A DNA stretch of 64,000 bases from Mycolicibacterium sphagni (GTDB lineage Bacteria; Actinomycetota; Actinomycetes; Mycobacteriales; Mycobacteriaceae). The notes under the pieces were generated by a model, which did not search any database, had not been told where the DNA came from, and saw only the letters and a list, made by a program, of their open reading frames with translations. Location: assembly GCF_013337765.1 (NCBI RefSeq), contig NZ_VBSB01000010.1, positions 558,001-622,000 on the forward strand, given 5' to 3'. A program made the position numbers and the translations under genes. Each line of letters begins with the position of its first letter. The first letter of the stretch is position 1. Below are positions 1 through 7,233 of the stretch, in pieces.

Positions 1-818
1 ACGAGGAAGATACCGGTGACCCGTTCGGCCTCGAGAACGTCGAGCAGCTGCCCGGGGTCGAATCCCCCGAGCGGGTGGATGACGGTCGGGGTGCCCAGGA
101 TGAGGCCGCCGAGGATGTTGCCGATGCCGGCGATGTGGAACAGCGGAACCCCGATGAAACCGACGTCGTGGTTGATGTCGGGTCCGGTGGTGTACATCCC
201 GGTCATGGCCTGGCCCGCCAAGTTGGTGTGGGTCAGCACCGCGCCCTTGGGCCGTCCGGTGGTCCCCGAGGTGTACATGATCAGGGCCGGGCTGTCGCCC
301 GGGATGTCCACCGGCTCGTGCGGTTCGCCCTCTTCGTCGATGAGGTCCTCATACCCGAGCACCCCGTCGTCGGAGGCGCCACCGGCGACGATGACGGCGG
401 TCAACGCGGGCGCGAGGTCGTGGACGGCCTTGGCGACGTCGGCGAGCACGGTTTCGGTGACCACCACCGCCGCCTCGCAGTCCTGAACCAGAAACGCCAG
501 CTCCGGCGGGGTGAGCCGGAAGTTGACCGGGACGGCGATCGCGCCGAGCTGGTTGGCGGCCAGGGTGGCCTCGACGAACTCGGGGCGGTTGAGCATCAGG
601 ATCATCACCCGGTCACCGAACCGGACGCCGCGGCGGCTCAAGGCATCCGCGAGTGCGGTGACGCGGCGGTCGAACTCGGCCCACGTGGTCGTATGACCCA
701 GGTAGCGCAGGGCGGTCGCGTCCGGTTGCATCAGGGCGTGCCGCGCCAGCTGGTTCGTCCAGTTCTGGCGGCGCGCGAGATACGGCTGGTCGGTGGTCGC
801 GGTGAGCTGCCTGGTCAC
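1..818 (-). CDS. fadD5: Long-chain fatty acid-CoA ligase FadD5-like, 5' part (cut by window edge)
   Basis: ATP-dependent acyl-CoA (acyl-AMP) ligase of the ANL superfamily. About 272 N-terminal codons are present and the C-terminus lies beyond base 1. The AMP-binding signature MYTSGTTGRPKG is at residues about 181-192, after a typical N-terminal domain (ALSRRGVRFGDRV). The GTG start at 818 is preceded by AGAGGA at the right distance. It is divergent from a FadR-type GntR regulator; in M. tuberculosis fadD5 sits next to mce1R and heads the mce1 lipid-import operon, so mce1 genes probably follow outside the window. The family call is certain; the fadD5 assignment rests on the neighbour. Confidence 0.9.
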   Translation of the reverse strand, partial: MTRQLTATTDQPYLARRQNWTNQLARHALMQPDATALRYLGHTTTWAEFDRRVTALADALSRRGVRFGDRVMILMLNRPEFVEATLAANQLGAIAVPVNFRLTPPELAFLVQDCEAAVVVTETVLADVAKAVHDLAPALTAVIVAGGASDDGVLGYEDLIDEEGEPHEPVDIPGDSPALIMYTSGTTGRPKGAVLTHTNLAGQAMTGMYTTGPDINHDVGFIGVPLFHIAGIGNILGGLILGTPTVIHPLGGFDPGQLLDVLEAERVTGIFL

Positions 819-891
819 TAGTCCTCTTTTGTCCGTCCGTCTGGCGTGAACGTTGCGTGAACCCGATACTAGAGAACGCAGGAATCGTTAT

Positions 892-903
892 ATTTGATCA
901 AAT
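892..903. promoter_or_regulatory. Candidate operator between fadD5 and mce1R
   Basis: Perfect 12-bp palindrome ATTTGATCAAAT in an AT-rich patch, about 62 bp before the mce1R start and 74 bp before the fadD5 start. The central position between divergent genes suits an autoregulatory GntR repressor that also controls fadD5/mce1. This is inference from position and symmetry only. Confidence 0.45.
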
Positions 904-964
904 CCAGTGTTGCTTGGGTCACACTATTGCCTTGCTCCTCGCCACACAAGTCCTCGGAGGTCAC

Positions 965-1660
965 GTGAACGCACCGGCTTCCGCACGGGTTGAAAACCGT
1001 CGGGGACGCCGTCGTTCACAGTTGTCGGACGAGGTCGCCGCCCATCTCAGGGAAGCCATCATGACCGGCGCGCTGCGGCCGGGGACGTTCATCCGCCTCG
1101 ACGAGACGGCGGCCCGGCTCGGGGTCAGCATCACCCCGGTTCGGGAGGCGCTGCTGACCCTGCGAGGTGAGGGGATGGTGGCCCTCGAGCCGCGGCGCGG
1201 GTACATGGTGCAACCACTGAGCCGCCAGGATGTCGCCGATATCTACTGGCTACAGGCCACGATCGCCAAGGAGCTGGTGACCAGTGCGGCAGAGCGGCTG
1301 ACCAGCGAACAGATCGACGAGCTCGACGAGGCCAACGAGCGGCTGGCCGCCGCGGTGACTGCGGGCGATCCGGCCACCATCGGCGCCGCCGAGTTCGCCT
1401 TCCACCGGTTGCTCAACCGCGGGGCCGGCCGGATGAAGCTGGCCTGGTTCCTCCTGCACGCGGCGCGCTATATGCCGCCGCAGATCTACGTCACGGACGC
1501 GTCCTGGGGCGAGGCTGCCGTCGAGACCCATCGCCAGCTGATCGCCGCGCTGCGGCGCCGCGACACGGCCGCGCTCGTCGAGCTGTCCGGCGCGGAGTTC
1601 AACGACGGCGTGCACCGCCTGCTCGAACAGCTGGAGCGCAACGGGATGTGGCGGCGCTAG
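965..1660 (+). CDS. mce1R: GntR/FadR-family regulator, Mce1R-like
   Basis: Transcriptional repressor of about 231 aa. The N-terminal winged helix-turn-helix (residues about 20-82, including VSITPVREALLTLRGEG) is followed by an all-helical FCD ligand-binding domain (about 90-220). The GTG at 965 is chosen because CGGAGG (955-960) precedes it; an in-frame GTG at 857 would place the 892-903 palindrome inside the gene and has no ribosome site. Divergent from fadD5, as in M. tuberculosis where Mce1R represses mce1. The stop overlaps the convergent SRPBCC gene by 4 bases. Confidence 0.85.
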   Translation: MNAPASARVENRRGRRRSQLSDEVAAHLREAIMTGALRPGTFIRLDETAARLGVSITPVREALLTLRGEGMVALEPRRGYMVQPLSRQDVADIYWLQATIAKELVTSAAERLTSEQIDELDEANERLAAAVTAGDPATIGAAEFAFHRLLNRGAGRMKLAWFLLHAARYMPPQIYVTDASWGEAAVETHRQLIAALRRRDTAALVELSGAEFNDGVHRLLEQLERNGMWRR

Positions 1661-2100
1661 CTACTGGCGGACAGCTGCTCGGCGCGCGTCTTGAGGTTGT
1701 CGGCCAGATGCTCGAGCACATCGTTGATCAGCTTCTTGACCATCATGTCCGGGACCGGCAGGGATACCTCGACCTCGAGGTCCACCGTCAGCAGGCTCGA
1801 CGGTCCCATCGCGACCACCGAGAACAGCTGGTCCTGCTTGGTGAACACCTCACCCTGCTGCAGCACGGTCTGAATCTGGCCTTCGCCGGGGTAGTAGACG
1901 GCCTGGATGAAGGTGCCCGACTGGCCCTGGATCTCCATGTCGAGCCGCAGCTGGCTGGCCCGACCGTCGTCATAGCGGGCCAGGATGTAGACGGCCTTGG
2001 CCTCGGTGTTCCATTCCGGATACTTCTCGAAGTCGGCGACGATGCGCAGGATCGAATCGGCATCGGCGTTGACCTCAACGGTCTTGCTGACGAGCGGCAT
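1657..2100 (-). CDS. SRPBCC (START-like) family protein, TB18.5-like
   Basis: 147-aa protein of the polyketide cyclase/SRPBCC fold, which forms a hydrophobic ligand cavity. It starts MPLVSKTVEVNADADSIL and contains the family's DFEKYPEWNTEAKAV segment (residues about 23-37) and a C-terminal amphipathic helix (MMVKKLINDVLEHLADNLKTR). No signal peptide. It lies 19 bp downstream of the TetR gene on the same strand and probably shares its transcript. In M. tuberculosis the equivalent gene (Rv0164, TB18.5) also neighbours mce1R. The ligand is unknown; family certain, role not. Confidence 0.8.
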   Translation of the reverse strand: MPLVSKTVEVNADADSILRIVADFEKYPEWNTEAKAVYILARYDDGRASQLRLDMEIQGQSGTFIQAVYYPGEGQIQTVLQQGEVFTKQDQLFSVVAMGPSSLLTVDLEVEVSLPVPDMMVKKLINDVLEHLADNLKTRAEQLSASS

Positions 2101-2119
2101 CGGGCGAGTCTATCGACAG

Positions 2120-2773
2120 CTAGATGTTCGCCTTCGCCGCGTCGGCCGCCGAGCCCAGCGGTGACTCGACCCGGATCTTCTCTTCCCGGATCAGCCCCCG
2201 CAACAGCGCGGTGCTGAACTCGGCGGCGATCTCCTTGGCGGTGCGCCGGCCGTCGGGGCGCAGCCAGCGGTAGGCCCCCAGCGTCATACCGATGTAGCCC
2301 AGCGCCACCACGTGCGTATCGCACTCGAAGAACTCGCCGCTGGTGATGCCGCGGTCGATCAGGCCGTGCACGTGTTCGTAGACCTGGGATTCCTTCTCCC
2401 TGACCTCGGCGACCTGCTCCGCGGTGAACCACTCGGTGATGTAGGGCGCCTCCTGGAAGTACACCGCCGCACCCTCGGGGTTCTCGGCGATGTTCGTCAG
2501 CAGCCGGACGGTGTATTGGTAGAGCGCCTCACGCGCGGTCCAGGACGGATCGTCGTGAACCGCTTCCAGGGTGTTGTCCGCCGCGCGCTGATAGATGTCG
2601 AAGAGGATCAGCGACTTGCTGGCGTAGTAGTGGTAGACCGTCGCCTTGTTCAGGCCGACGACATCGGCGACATCATCCATCCTGGTGCCGTGATACCCGC
2701 GTGCGGCGAAGAGCTTGGTGGCGACCGCCAGCAGCTCTTCGCGCCGGGTCATCCCGTTCTCGGGGGGTGGCAT
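2120..2773 (-). CDS. TetR-family transcriptional regulator
   Basis: 217-aa regulator. The N-terminal helix-turn-helix is clear (MDDVADVVGLNKATVYHYY, residues about 32-50), followed by a helical ligand-binding domain. The ATG at 2773 has GAGGA just upstream; an internal ATG eight codons in (MTRREELLAV) is an alternative. The C-terminal domain (YFQEAPYITEWF) resembles regulators of lipid or acyl-CoA metabolism, consistent with the nearby fadD5/mce1R, but the ligand cannot be read from sequence. Probably autoregulates through the palindrome at 2828-2846. Confidence 0.85.
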   Translation of the reverse strand: MPPPENGMTRREELLAVATKLFAARGYHGTRMDDVADVVGLNKATVYHYYASKSLILFDIYQRAADNTLEAVHDDPSWTAREALYQYTVRLLTNIAENPEGAAVYFQEAPYITEWFTAEQVAEVREKESQVYEHVHGLIDRGITSGEFFECDTHVVALGYIGMTLGAYRWLRPDGRRTAKEIAAEFSTALLRGLIREEKIRVESPLGSAADAAKANI

Positions 2774-2827
2774 GATGTCCTCGCTTGTTCTTTTGCGGGC
2801 TTCCCGGTGTCCGACGAGCCCGCCGCT

Positions 2828-2846
2828 CTATCAACTAGTTGGATAG
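2828..2846. promoter_or_regulatory. Near-perfect 19-bp palindrome upstream of tetR
   Basis: CTATCAACTAGTTGGATAG: an AACTAGTT core with CTATC and GGATAG flanks, one mismatched pair. It lies 55-73 bp before the tetR start. Size and symmetry fit a TetR dimer site. The AAC-TA-GTT core also resembles the KstR core, but the outer T required on one side is missing, so an operator for the adjacent TetR is preferred. Confidence 0.5.
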
Positions 2847-2923
2847 TTTAATGACCGGTGTCGCGCTAGCGACCCGCGGACTAGACTCGGCAAAAGTTGT
2901 GGCGGCTCTGGGAGGTGTGGCGG

Positions 2924-3034
2924 ATGGATCCGAATCCGGATTACGACGCGAGCGATGAGGTCGAGTACTTCTTCAGCTGGCTCCCGTGGGCGCTGCGTGG
3001 CGTGTACCCACCGCCTGCTTATCCGCCGGTCTAA
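2924..3034 (+). CDS. Small ORF, 36 codons, unknown
   Basis: An ATG at 2924 preceded by GGGAGGTG about 10 bases upstream opens a 36-codon frame, MDPNPDYDASDEVEYFF... ending PPPAYPPV. The product would be acidic at the N-terminus and proline/tyrosine-rich at the end, without a signal peptide. It sits 19 bp before the LtrA-like gene on the same strand and could be a leader or a small translated protein. I recognise no family. Support is only the ribosome site, the clean frame and non-random composition. Confidence 0.35.
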   Translation: MDPNPDYDASDEVEYFFSWLPWALRGVYPPPAYPPV

Positions 3035-3052
3035 ACCAGCCTGACAAAGACT

Positions 3053-4201
3053 TTGCCGGCCGGCCTGCGGGCGATGATCGCCCGCGACCCCGACGAACCG
3101 CATCGTGCGGCCAGCTCGCTTGAGCTTCTCTTCGACCTCGTTTTCGTGGTCGCCGTCTCCCAGGCGTCCGGTGCCCTGCACCATCTGTGGGAAGAGCAAC
3201 ATTTCGCCGAAGGCCTGGCGGCGTACGCGATGGTCTTCTTCGCCATCCTCGGCGCCTGGATCAACTTCACCTGGTTCTCCAGCGCCTACGACACCGACGA
3301 CTGGCTCTATCGACTGACCACGTTCGTCCAGATGGCCGGAGCGCTGGTCATCGCCGCGGGTGCGCAGCGCGCGATGCTGGACAACGACTTCGGGGCCATC
3401 ATCGTCGGCTACGTGATCATGCGCGTGGCGATGGCCGCGCAGTGGACCAGAGCGGCGATCAGCGATCCCGAATACCGCGGCACCTGCGTGCGGTATGCCG
3501 CCGGCATCGTCATCGTCCAATTGCTGTGGGTGTCATGGTGGGCCCTCGACGGTCCGGTGTGGTGGTTCCCGGTGCTGGCGGTGATCGACCTGTCGGTGTC
3601 ACCGATCGCCGAACACCACAAGGTGACGGCCTTCCATCACCGTCACATCGCCGAGCGGTATGGCTTGTTCACCCTGATCGTGTTGGGCGAATCGATTCTG
3701 GCGGTGGCCAATTCGATCATCGGTGGGCTGTCGGACCCCCATGCGCGCACCAGCCTGATCGTCGTCGCGGCCTGTTCACTGACGATCGTGGCCTCGATGT
3801 GGTGGATCTATTTCGACCGCCCGCAGCACGGCCACACCATGACCTTCGGCCGCTCCTTCTACTGGGGCTATCTGCACTACTTCATCTTTGCCTCGGCGGC
3901 CGCGTTCTCGGCCGGAGTGGAGATCACCGTCGCCGAGCGTCTCGGCGAGAGCCACCTACCGCATGTCGCCGCCTCGCTGACGCTGACGGTTCCGCTGGCG
4001 GTGTTCCTACTGGCGACCTGGCTGGTGCTCGACGCGGTGCGCCGCGACATCATCCAGGCGATCGGCACCGTCGTGCTGACCGTGGCGATGGTGGGTACGT
4101 CGCTGCTGCCCAACGCGCCGGTCGGCGCGGCCGTGATCATGGTTGCGGCGGCGGCGCTGGTCAGCTGGCGGCACGCGGCCGATAAGCTTGCGCACTTGTG
4201 A
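3053..4201 (+). CDS. ltrA: Low-temperature-requirement A (LtrA)-like membrane protein
   Basis: 382-aa polytopic membrane protein. It begins with the LtrA family hallmark RDPDEPHRAASSLELLFDLVFVVAVSQ split across residues about 10-36 and carries roughly nine hydrophobic segments. HHRHIAERYGLFTLIVLGESI in the middle is also characteristic of the family. The biochemical role of LtrA proteins is unknown; they were named from cold growth in Listeria. The start is TTG 3053 or ATG 3074; neither has a convincing ribosome site. The stop overlaps the GTG of the next gene (GTGA), so the two are translationally coupled. Confidence 0.85.
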   Translation: MPAGLRAMIARDPDEPHRAASSLELLFDLVFVVAVSQASGALHHLWEEQHFAEGLAAYAMVFFAILGAWINFTWFSSAYDTDDWLYRLTTFVQMAGALVIAAGAQRAMLDNDFGAIIVGYVIMRVAMAAQWTRAAISDPEYRGTCVRYAAGIVIVQLLWVSWWALDGPVWWFPVLAVIDLSVSPIAEHHKVTAFHHRHIAERYGLFTLIVLGESILAVANSIIGGLSDPHARTSLIVVAACSLTIVASMWWIYFDRPQHGHTMTFGRSFYWGYLHYFIFASAAAFSAGVEITVAERLGESHLPHVAASLTLTVPLAVFLLATWLVLDAVRRDIIQAIGTVVLTVAMVGTSLLPNAPVGAAVIMVAAAALVSWRHAADKLAHL

Positions 4202-4671
4202 GCGACTGGACAACCACTGCGGCGCGTCCGCACACGATGCGGCTTCGGCTGGACACCTACCCCGTCGTGGACGCCATTCAGGCGCGCTACGGCGATATGG
4301 ACTCCAACGCCCACCTCAACAACCTGGCGCTGGAGTCGCTGCACGAGAACGCGCGGGCGACCATGAACCGCAGCCTGTTCGCCGATATCTACGACCGGAA
4401 GACCCGCCGTTTGCGCCTGGTCACCTCGCAGAACGCCGTGCACTTCCTCGCCGAAGTGCACTGGCCGGGGACCATCCAGACCGGGGCCGGAGTCGGCCGG
4501 GTCGGGCGCACCTCGTTCATCGCGTCAACCGGATTGTTCGTCGACGGCACCTGCGTGGGCCTGTGCGACACCGTACTGGTCTTCCTCGGTGACGACGGCC
4601 CGGTGCCGATTCCCGAGGATTGGCTGGCCGTGCTGGAAACCGCGCGACTCAGAGAGCCGAAATCGACGTAA
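4198..4671 (+). CDS. Hot-dog fold acyl-CoA thioesterase (4HBT family)
   Basis: 157-aa cytosolic thioesterase-type protein. RYGDMDSNAHLNN at residues 30-42 is the 4HBT signature, with the Asp that normally acts as catalytic acid or base. It would hydrolyse an acyl-CoA; the chain specificity is not readable. The GTG start overlaps the preceding stop by 4 bases. A comparable protein (Rv0163) occurs near mce1R in M. tuberculosis. Family sure, substrate unknown. Confidence 0.8.
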   Translation: MSDWTTTAARPHTMRLRLDTYPVVDAIQARYGDMDSNAHLNNLALESLHENARATMNRSLFADIYDRKTRRLRLVTSQNAVHFLAEVHWPGTIQTGAGVGRVGRTSFIASTGLFVDGTCVGLCDTVLVFLGDDGPVPIPEDWLAVLETARLREPKST

Positions 4672-4703
4672 TGCGGGCCCGCACTCGGACTTTCGCAGCG
4701 AAA
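4672..4703. terminator. Probable bidirectional terminator between convergent genes
   Basis: Two adjacent hairpins in the 46-bp convergent gap: TGCGGGCCCGCA (perfect 12-bp palindrome, 4672-4683) and TTTCG-cag-CGAAA (4691-4703), whose stem can extend through GAC/GTC. No U-tract, as is usual for mycobacteria. Confidence 0.5.
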
Positions 4704-4717
4704 CGTCGGTTTGGGCG

Positions 4718-5911
4718 TTAGACGCTCTCGGGCACTGTCACAACGGCCGTGGTGCCCCCGCCAGGGGTGTGCACCAATTCGACCGAACCGCCCATCGCCT
4801 CGACACCGACCAGCAGCGACGACAACCCGATATGCCCCTCGGCCACTTTGTGATCCAGTACCGCCGGGTCGAATCCGACGCCATTGTCGACTACCCGCAG
4901 CACCAGCGAACCGGGCGCGGGGTCGAGCTCGACCCGCAGCCGAGTGGCACGAGAGTGCTTGTGCGCGTTGGCAAGTAGCTCGCGTGCGGCGCGGTAGAGC
5001 AGGGCTTGGGACGACGGCTTGCCGACTTCCTCGACAGCGCAGTCGATGGTCACGTTCCATCGCCGCTCGTACTGGCCGACCAGCTCGCGCAGCGCGGCGC
5101 CGAGGCCGACCTGGGCCAGCACCTGCGGATGCAGTGTGGAGACCGCGCTGCGAAGCTGGTTGATGGCGTCCTGCAGCGCCTCTTCTACTCGCTCGAAGCC
5201 GGTCTCGGAGGGCTGGTCGCGCAGATCCTCCAGGTCCAGCCGCGCGGCCAGCAGGTTCTGCAACGGTCCGTCGTGCAGTTGTTCGGACAGCTGGCGGTTG
5301 TTGCGTTCGTCGGCCTGCATCGACTCCGAGACCAGCCGCCGCCGTACCTCCAGAAGCGAGCGCACCCGGGCCCGGCGACGGGCCAGCACCAGGCACAGCG
5401 CGGTGGTGGCCAGCGCCAGCCAGACCAGGCAGCCCACCTGGACGTAGACGATGTTGGGCAAGCCCATCGTGTCGTCACGTTTGGAGTAGAAGATCCACGC
5501 CCCCAGATACCCGACCGCGGTGCTGGCCCCGATCAGGGCGGTGATCTCGGGTCGGTCCAGGAACGCCACCGTGATGGGGATCAGGAAGAAGATCGGCAGT
5601 AGCCAGCTCGTCGCGCCACCGGAGGCGACGCACATCGCCAGCACCGCCACCACGTCGATAGCCGTTGAGGCCCAGCCGAACCACCATCGCAGCGGCCTGC
5701 GCAACACCACCGCCAGCCATACCGCGGCGGTGGCGGTGTACACGATCAGCACCGACCAGTACACCGCGGGCAGCCAATGGTCGACGCCCTCGATCCACAC
5801 GAGCGCCGCGATCAGGACGATCAGCGGCAGCCGCAGGACGGCCGCGACCCGCACCGGTTCGGTGCCCAGGTAATCGGCCGCGCGGGCCAGCGGGGCCGGC
5901 AGGTTACTCAA
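4718..5911 (-). CDS. NarL-type sensor histidine kinase
   Basis: About 397-aa membrane kinase. Five to six N-terminal transmembrane segments (residues about 23-178) are followed by a short coiled linker and a HisKA_3 dimerisation domain with SEQLHDGPLQNLL, phospho-acceptor His at about 213. The HATPase domain has RAARELLANAHKHS (N box) and VVDNGVGFD (G1). It lies directly downstream of a LuxR-type response regulator, its obvious partner. The TTG start at 5911 overlaps the regulator stop (TTGAGTAA). An upstream extension is open but lies inside the regulator gene and looks like shadow sequence. The signal is unknown; no large extracellular domain is present. Confidence 0.88.
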   Translation of the reverse strand: MSNLPAPLARAADYLGTEPVRVAAVLRLPLIVLIAALVWIEGVDHWLPAVYWSVLIVYTATAAVWLAVVLRRPLRWWFGWASTAIDVVAVLAMCVASGGATSWLLPIFFLIPITVAFLDRPEITALIGASTAVGYLGAWIFYSKRDDTMGLPNIVYVQVGCLVWLALATTALCLVLARRRARVRSLLEVRRRLVSESMQADERNNRQLSEQLHDGPLQNLLAARLDLEDLRDQPSETGFERVEEALQDAINQLRSAVSTLHPQVLAQVGLGAALRELVGQYERRWNVTIDCAVEEVGKPSSQALLYRAARELLANAHKHSRATRLRVELDPAPGSLVLRVVDNGVGFDPAVLDHKVAEGHIGLSSLLVGVEAMGGSVELVHTPGGGTTAVVTVPESV

Positions 5912-6545
5912 GCAGGCCCCGACGCATGGCCTCGGCGACCGCCGCGGCCCGATCACCCACGCCGAGCTTCTCGTAGAGCCGCTGCACATGGGTCTTGACG
6001 GTCGAGGGCGCCAGGAACAGCGCCTCGGCAATCGACGGGATGCTGCGTCCCCCCGCGATCATGGTGAGCACTTCGCGTTCCCGCGAGCTCAGCGCGGGTC
6101 CCGTCGGCTCAGCGCGGCGCCGGATCTCGACGGCCAGCCCCGACGCCAGCCGAGGCGCCAGAACGTCGCGGCCCTTGGCGCAGTCCAGAACCGCGTTGAC
6201 GATCTCGGCTCGGGTGGAGTCCTTGGGTAAGTAGCCCGCCGCCCCCTGCTGGAGCGCGTGATAGACGATCTCGGCGTCGTCGTGCGCGGAGACCAACAGC
6301 ACCCTGGTCGACAACTCATCGCGCTGCACGGCGGCGGCCACCTCGGCGCCGTCCATACCGGGCATCCGGTAATCCAGCAGCGCGACGTCGGGGCTGTGCT
6401 CCTTGATCAACGCCAGCGCCGAGACACCGTCCTCGGCTTCGGCGACGACCTCGACCTCACCGCTGCCGGACAGGGCCCGAACCAGACCGTCGCGGAACAG
6501 CGGGTGGTCGTCGCCGACGACGACGCGCACCTTTTTATCGGGCAT
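5904..6545 (-). CDS. NarL/LuxR-family response regulator
   Basis: 213-aa regulator: receiver domain with acidic pocket GDDHPLFRDG and phospho-acceptor Asp58 in LLDYRMPGMDG, the conserved Lys in LPKDSTRAE, then a LuxR helix-turn-helix (LSSREREVLTMIAGG through STVKTHVQRLYEKLGV, about 148-205). The ATG at 6545 gives MPDKKVRVVVGDD, a normal family N-terminus with GGAAAG upstream; longer in-frame starts only add junk-like residues. Forms a two-component pair with the overlapping kinase. Two small exported proteins start divergently 150 bp away and are plausible targets. Confidence 0.9.
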   Translation of the reverse strand: MPDKKVRVVVGDDHPLFRDGLVRALSGSGEVEVVAEAEDGVSALALIKEHSPDVALLDYRMPGMDGAEVAAAVQRDELSTRVLLVSAHDDAEIVYHALQQGAAGYLPKDSTRAEIVNAVLDCAKGRDVLAPRLASGLAVEIRRRAEPTGPALSSREREVLTMIAGGRSIPSIAEALFLAPSTVKTHVQRLYEKLGVGDRAAAVAEAMRRGLLE

Positions 6546-6697
6546 ACCAGCAGCTTTCCACATTGGGTCCACCGATCGGGGGACAAACACTTCATCCCTA
6601 CACACGTCCCATCAGCGGACAGACATGGCATCGCAAGCGGGCGATAGTCATTGCATAGCCGAAAGCAATCGGCACCGGAAAGCTTAGGGAGACGGAC

Positions 6698-6868
6698 ATG
6701 GACCGCACATTCACTCGCCGCTTCACCACCGCCCTGGCGGGACCCACCCTCGCGGTGGGCGTGCTGGCCGGCACTCTCGTCGTCGCCACCCCCGCCGCGG
6801 CCGACACGATGGGCCTGAGCATGGCGGCACCGGACTCCTCCGCCGCCCTCATCCCCGTAGCGCTCTGA
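6698..6868 (+). CDS. Small exported protein, 56 aa
   Basis: MDRTFTRRFTTALAGPTL... has a basic N-terminus (R4, R7, R8), a hydrophobic core (AVGVLAGTLVVA) and an Ala-rich cleavage region (TPAAADT), i.e. a Sec-type signal peptide that occupies most of the protein. The mature part would be only about 20 residues (MGLSMAAPDSSAALIPVAL). AGGGAGA lies 6 bases before the ATG. It is divergent from the response regulator and 19 bp upstream of a second small membrane protein. I recognise no family; the coding call rests on ribosome site, signal peptide and composition. Confidence 0.6.
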   Translation: MDRTFTRRFTTALAGPTLAVGVLAGTLVVATPAAADTMGLSMAAPDSSAALIPVAL

Positions 6869-6887
6869 CACGGACGGGGGCCTCGAG

Positions 6888-7097
6888 ATGACTGGCACGT
6901 CGGCAAACCGACTCATCGCATTTCACGTCGCAGCGATCGCCACGCTCGGCATCGTCGCAGCATCGGTCTTGTCGAACTCCAACAGCTCGGCAGCCTCCGA
7001 CGTCGCCGACTACGGCTCGAGCATCACCGCGCAGATCGGCATGACACACGCCCAACACGAAGGCGTGCCACACCAGCACAACGGCGGCCATCAATAA
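6888..7097 (+). CDS. Small membrane or exported His-rich protein, 69 aa
   Basis: One N-terminal hydrophobic segment (LIAFHVAAIATLGIVAASVL, residues about 9-28) is followed by a short polar region and a histidine-rich tail (HAQHEGVPHQHNGGHQ). Anchored or secreted, with the tail outside, it could bind metal ions; that is inference from composition. It follows the preceding small gene by 19 bp on the same strand and is followed by a strong hairpin, so the two form a compact transcription unit next to a two-component system. No family recognised. Confidence 0.6.
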   Translation: MTGTSANRLIAFHVAAIATLGIVAASVLSNSNSSAASDVADYGSSITAQIGMTHAQHEGVPHQHNGGHQ

Positions 7098-7164
7098 CTC
7101 ACCATCGCAACCCGCTCGCGGGAGTTCGGAGGTCTATTGATCGATAACCTTTCTCCACATGCCT

Positions 7165-7201
7165 ACGAGGCCCTCCCTATGGTCATAAGGGAGGGCCTCG
7201 T
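7165..7201 (+). terminator. Strong hairpin terminator after the two small genes
   Basis: Perfect 14-bp inverted repeat (arms 7165-7178 ACGAGGCCCTCCCT and 7188-7201) with a 9-nt loop, between the His-rich peptide gene and the acyl-CoA dehydrogenase gene. No U-run follows. Its exactness and placement suit an intrinsic terminator of the L-shaped mycobacterial type. Confidence 0.7.
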
Positions 7202-7233
7202 CGTGGATTTAACGGGTGTCATATCGTGGCGGC

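Noticed and set aside
2828-2846. Possible second KstR box upstream of the first TetR gene
   Set aside because: The AACTAGTT core fits, but one of the required outer bases is wrong, whereas 38423-38440 matches fully; better explained as a local TetR operator.
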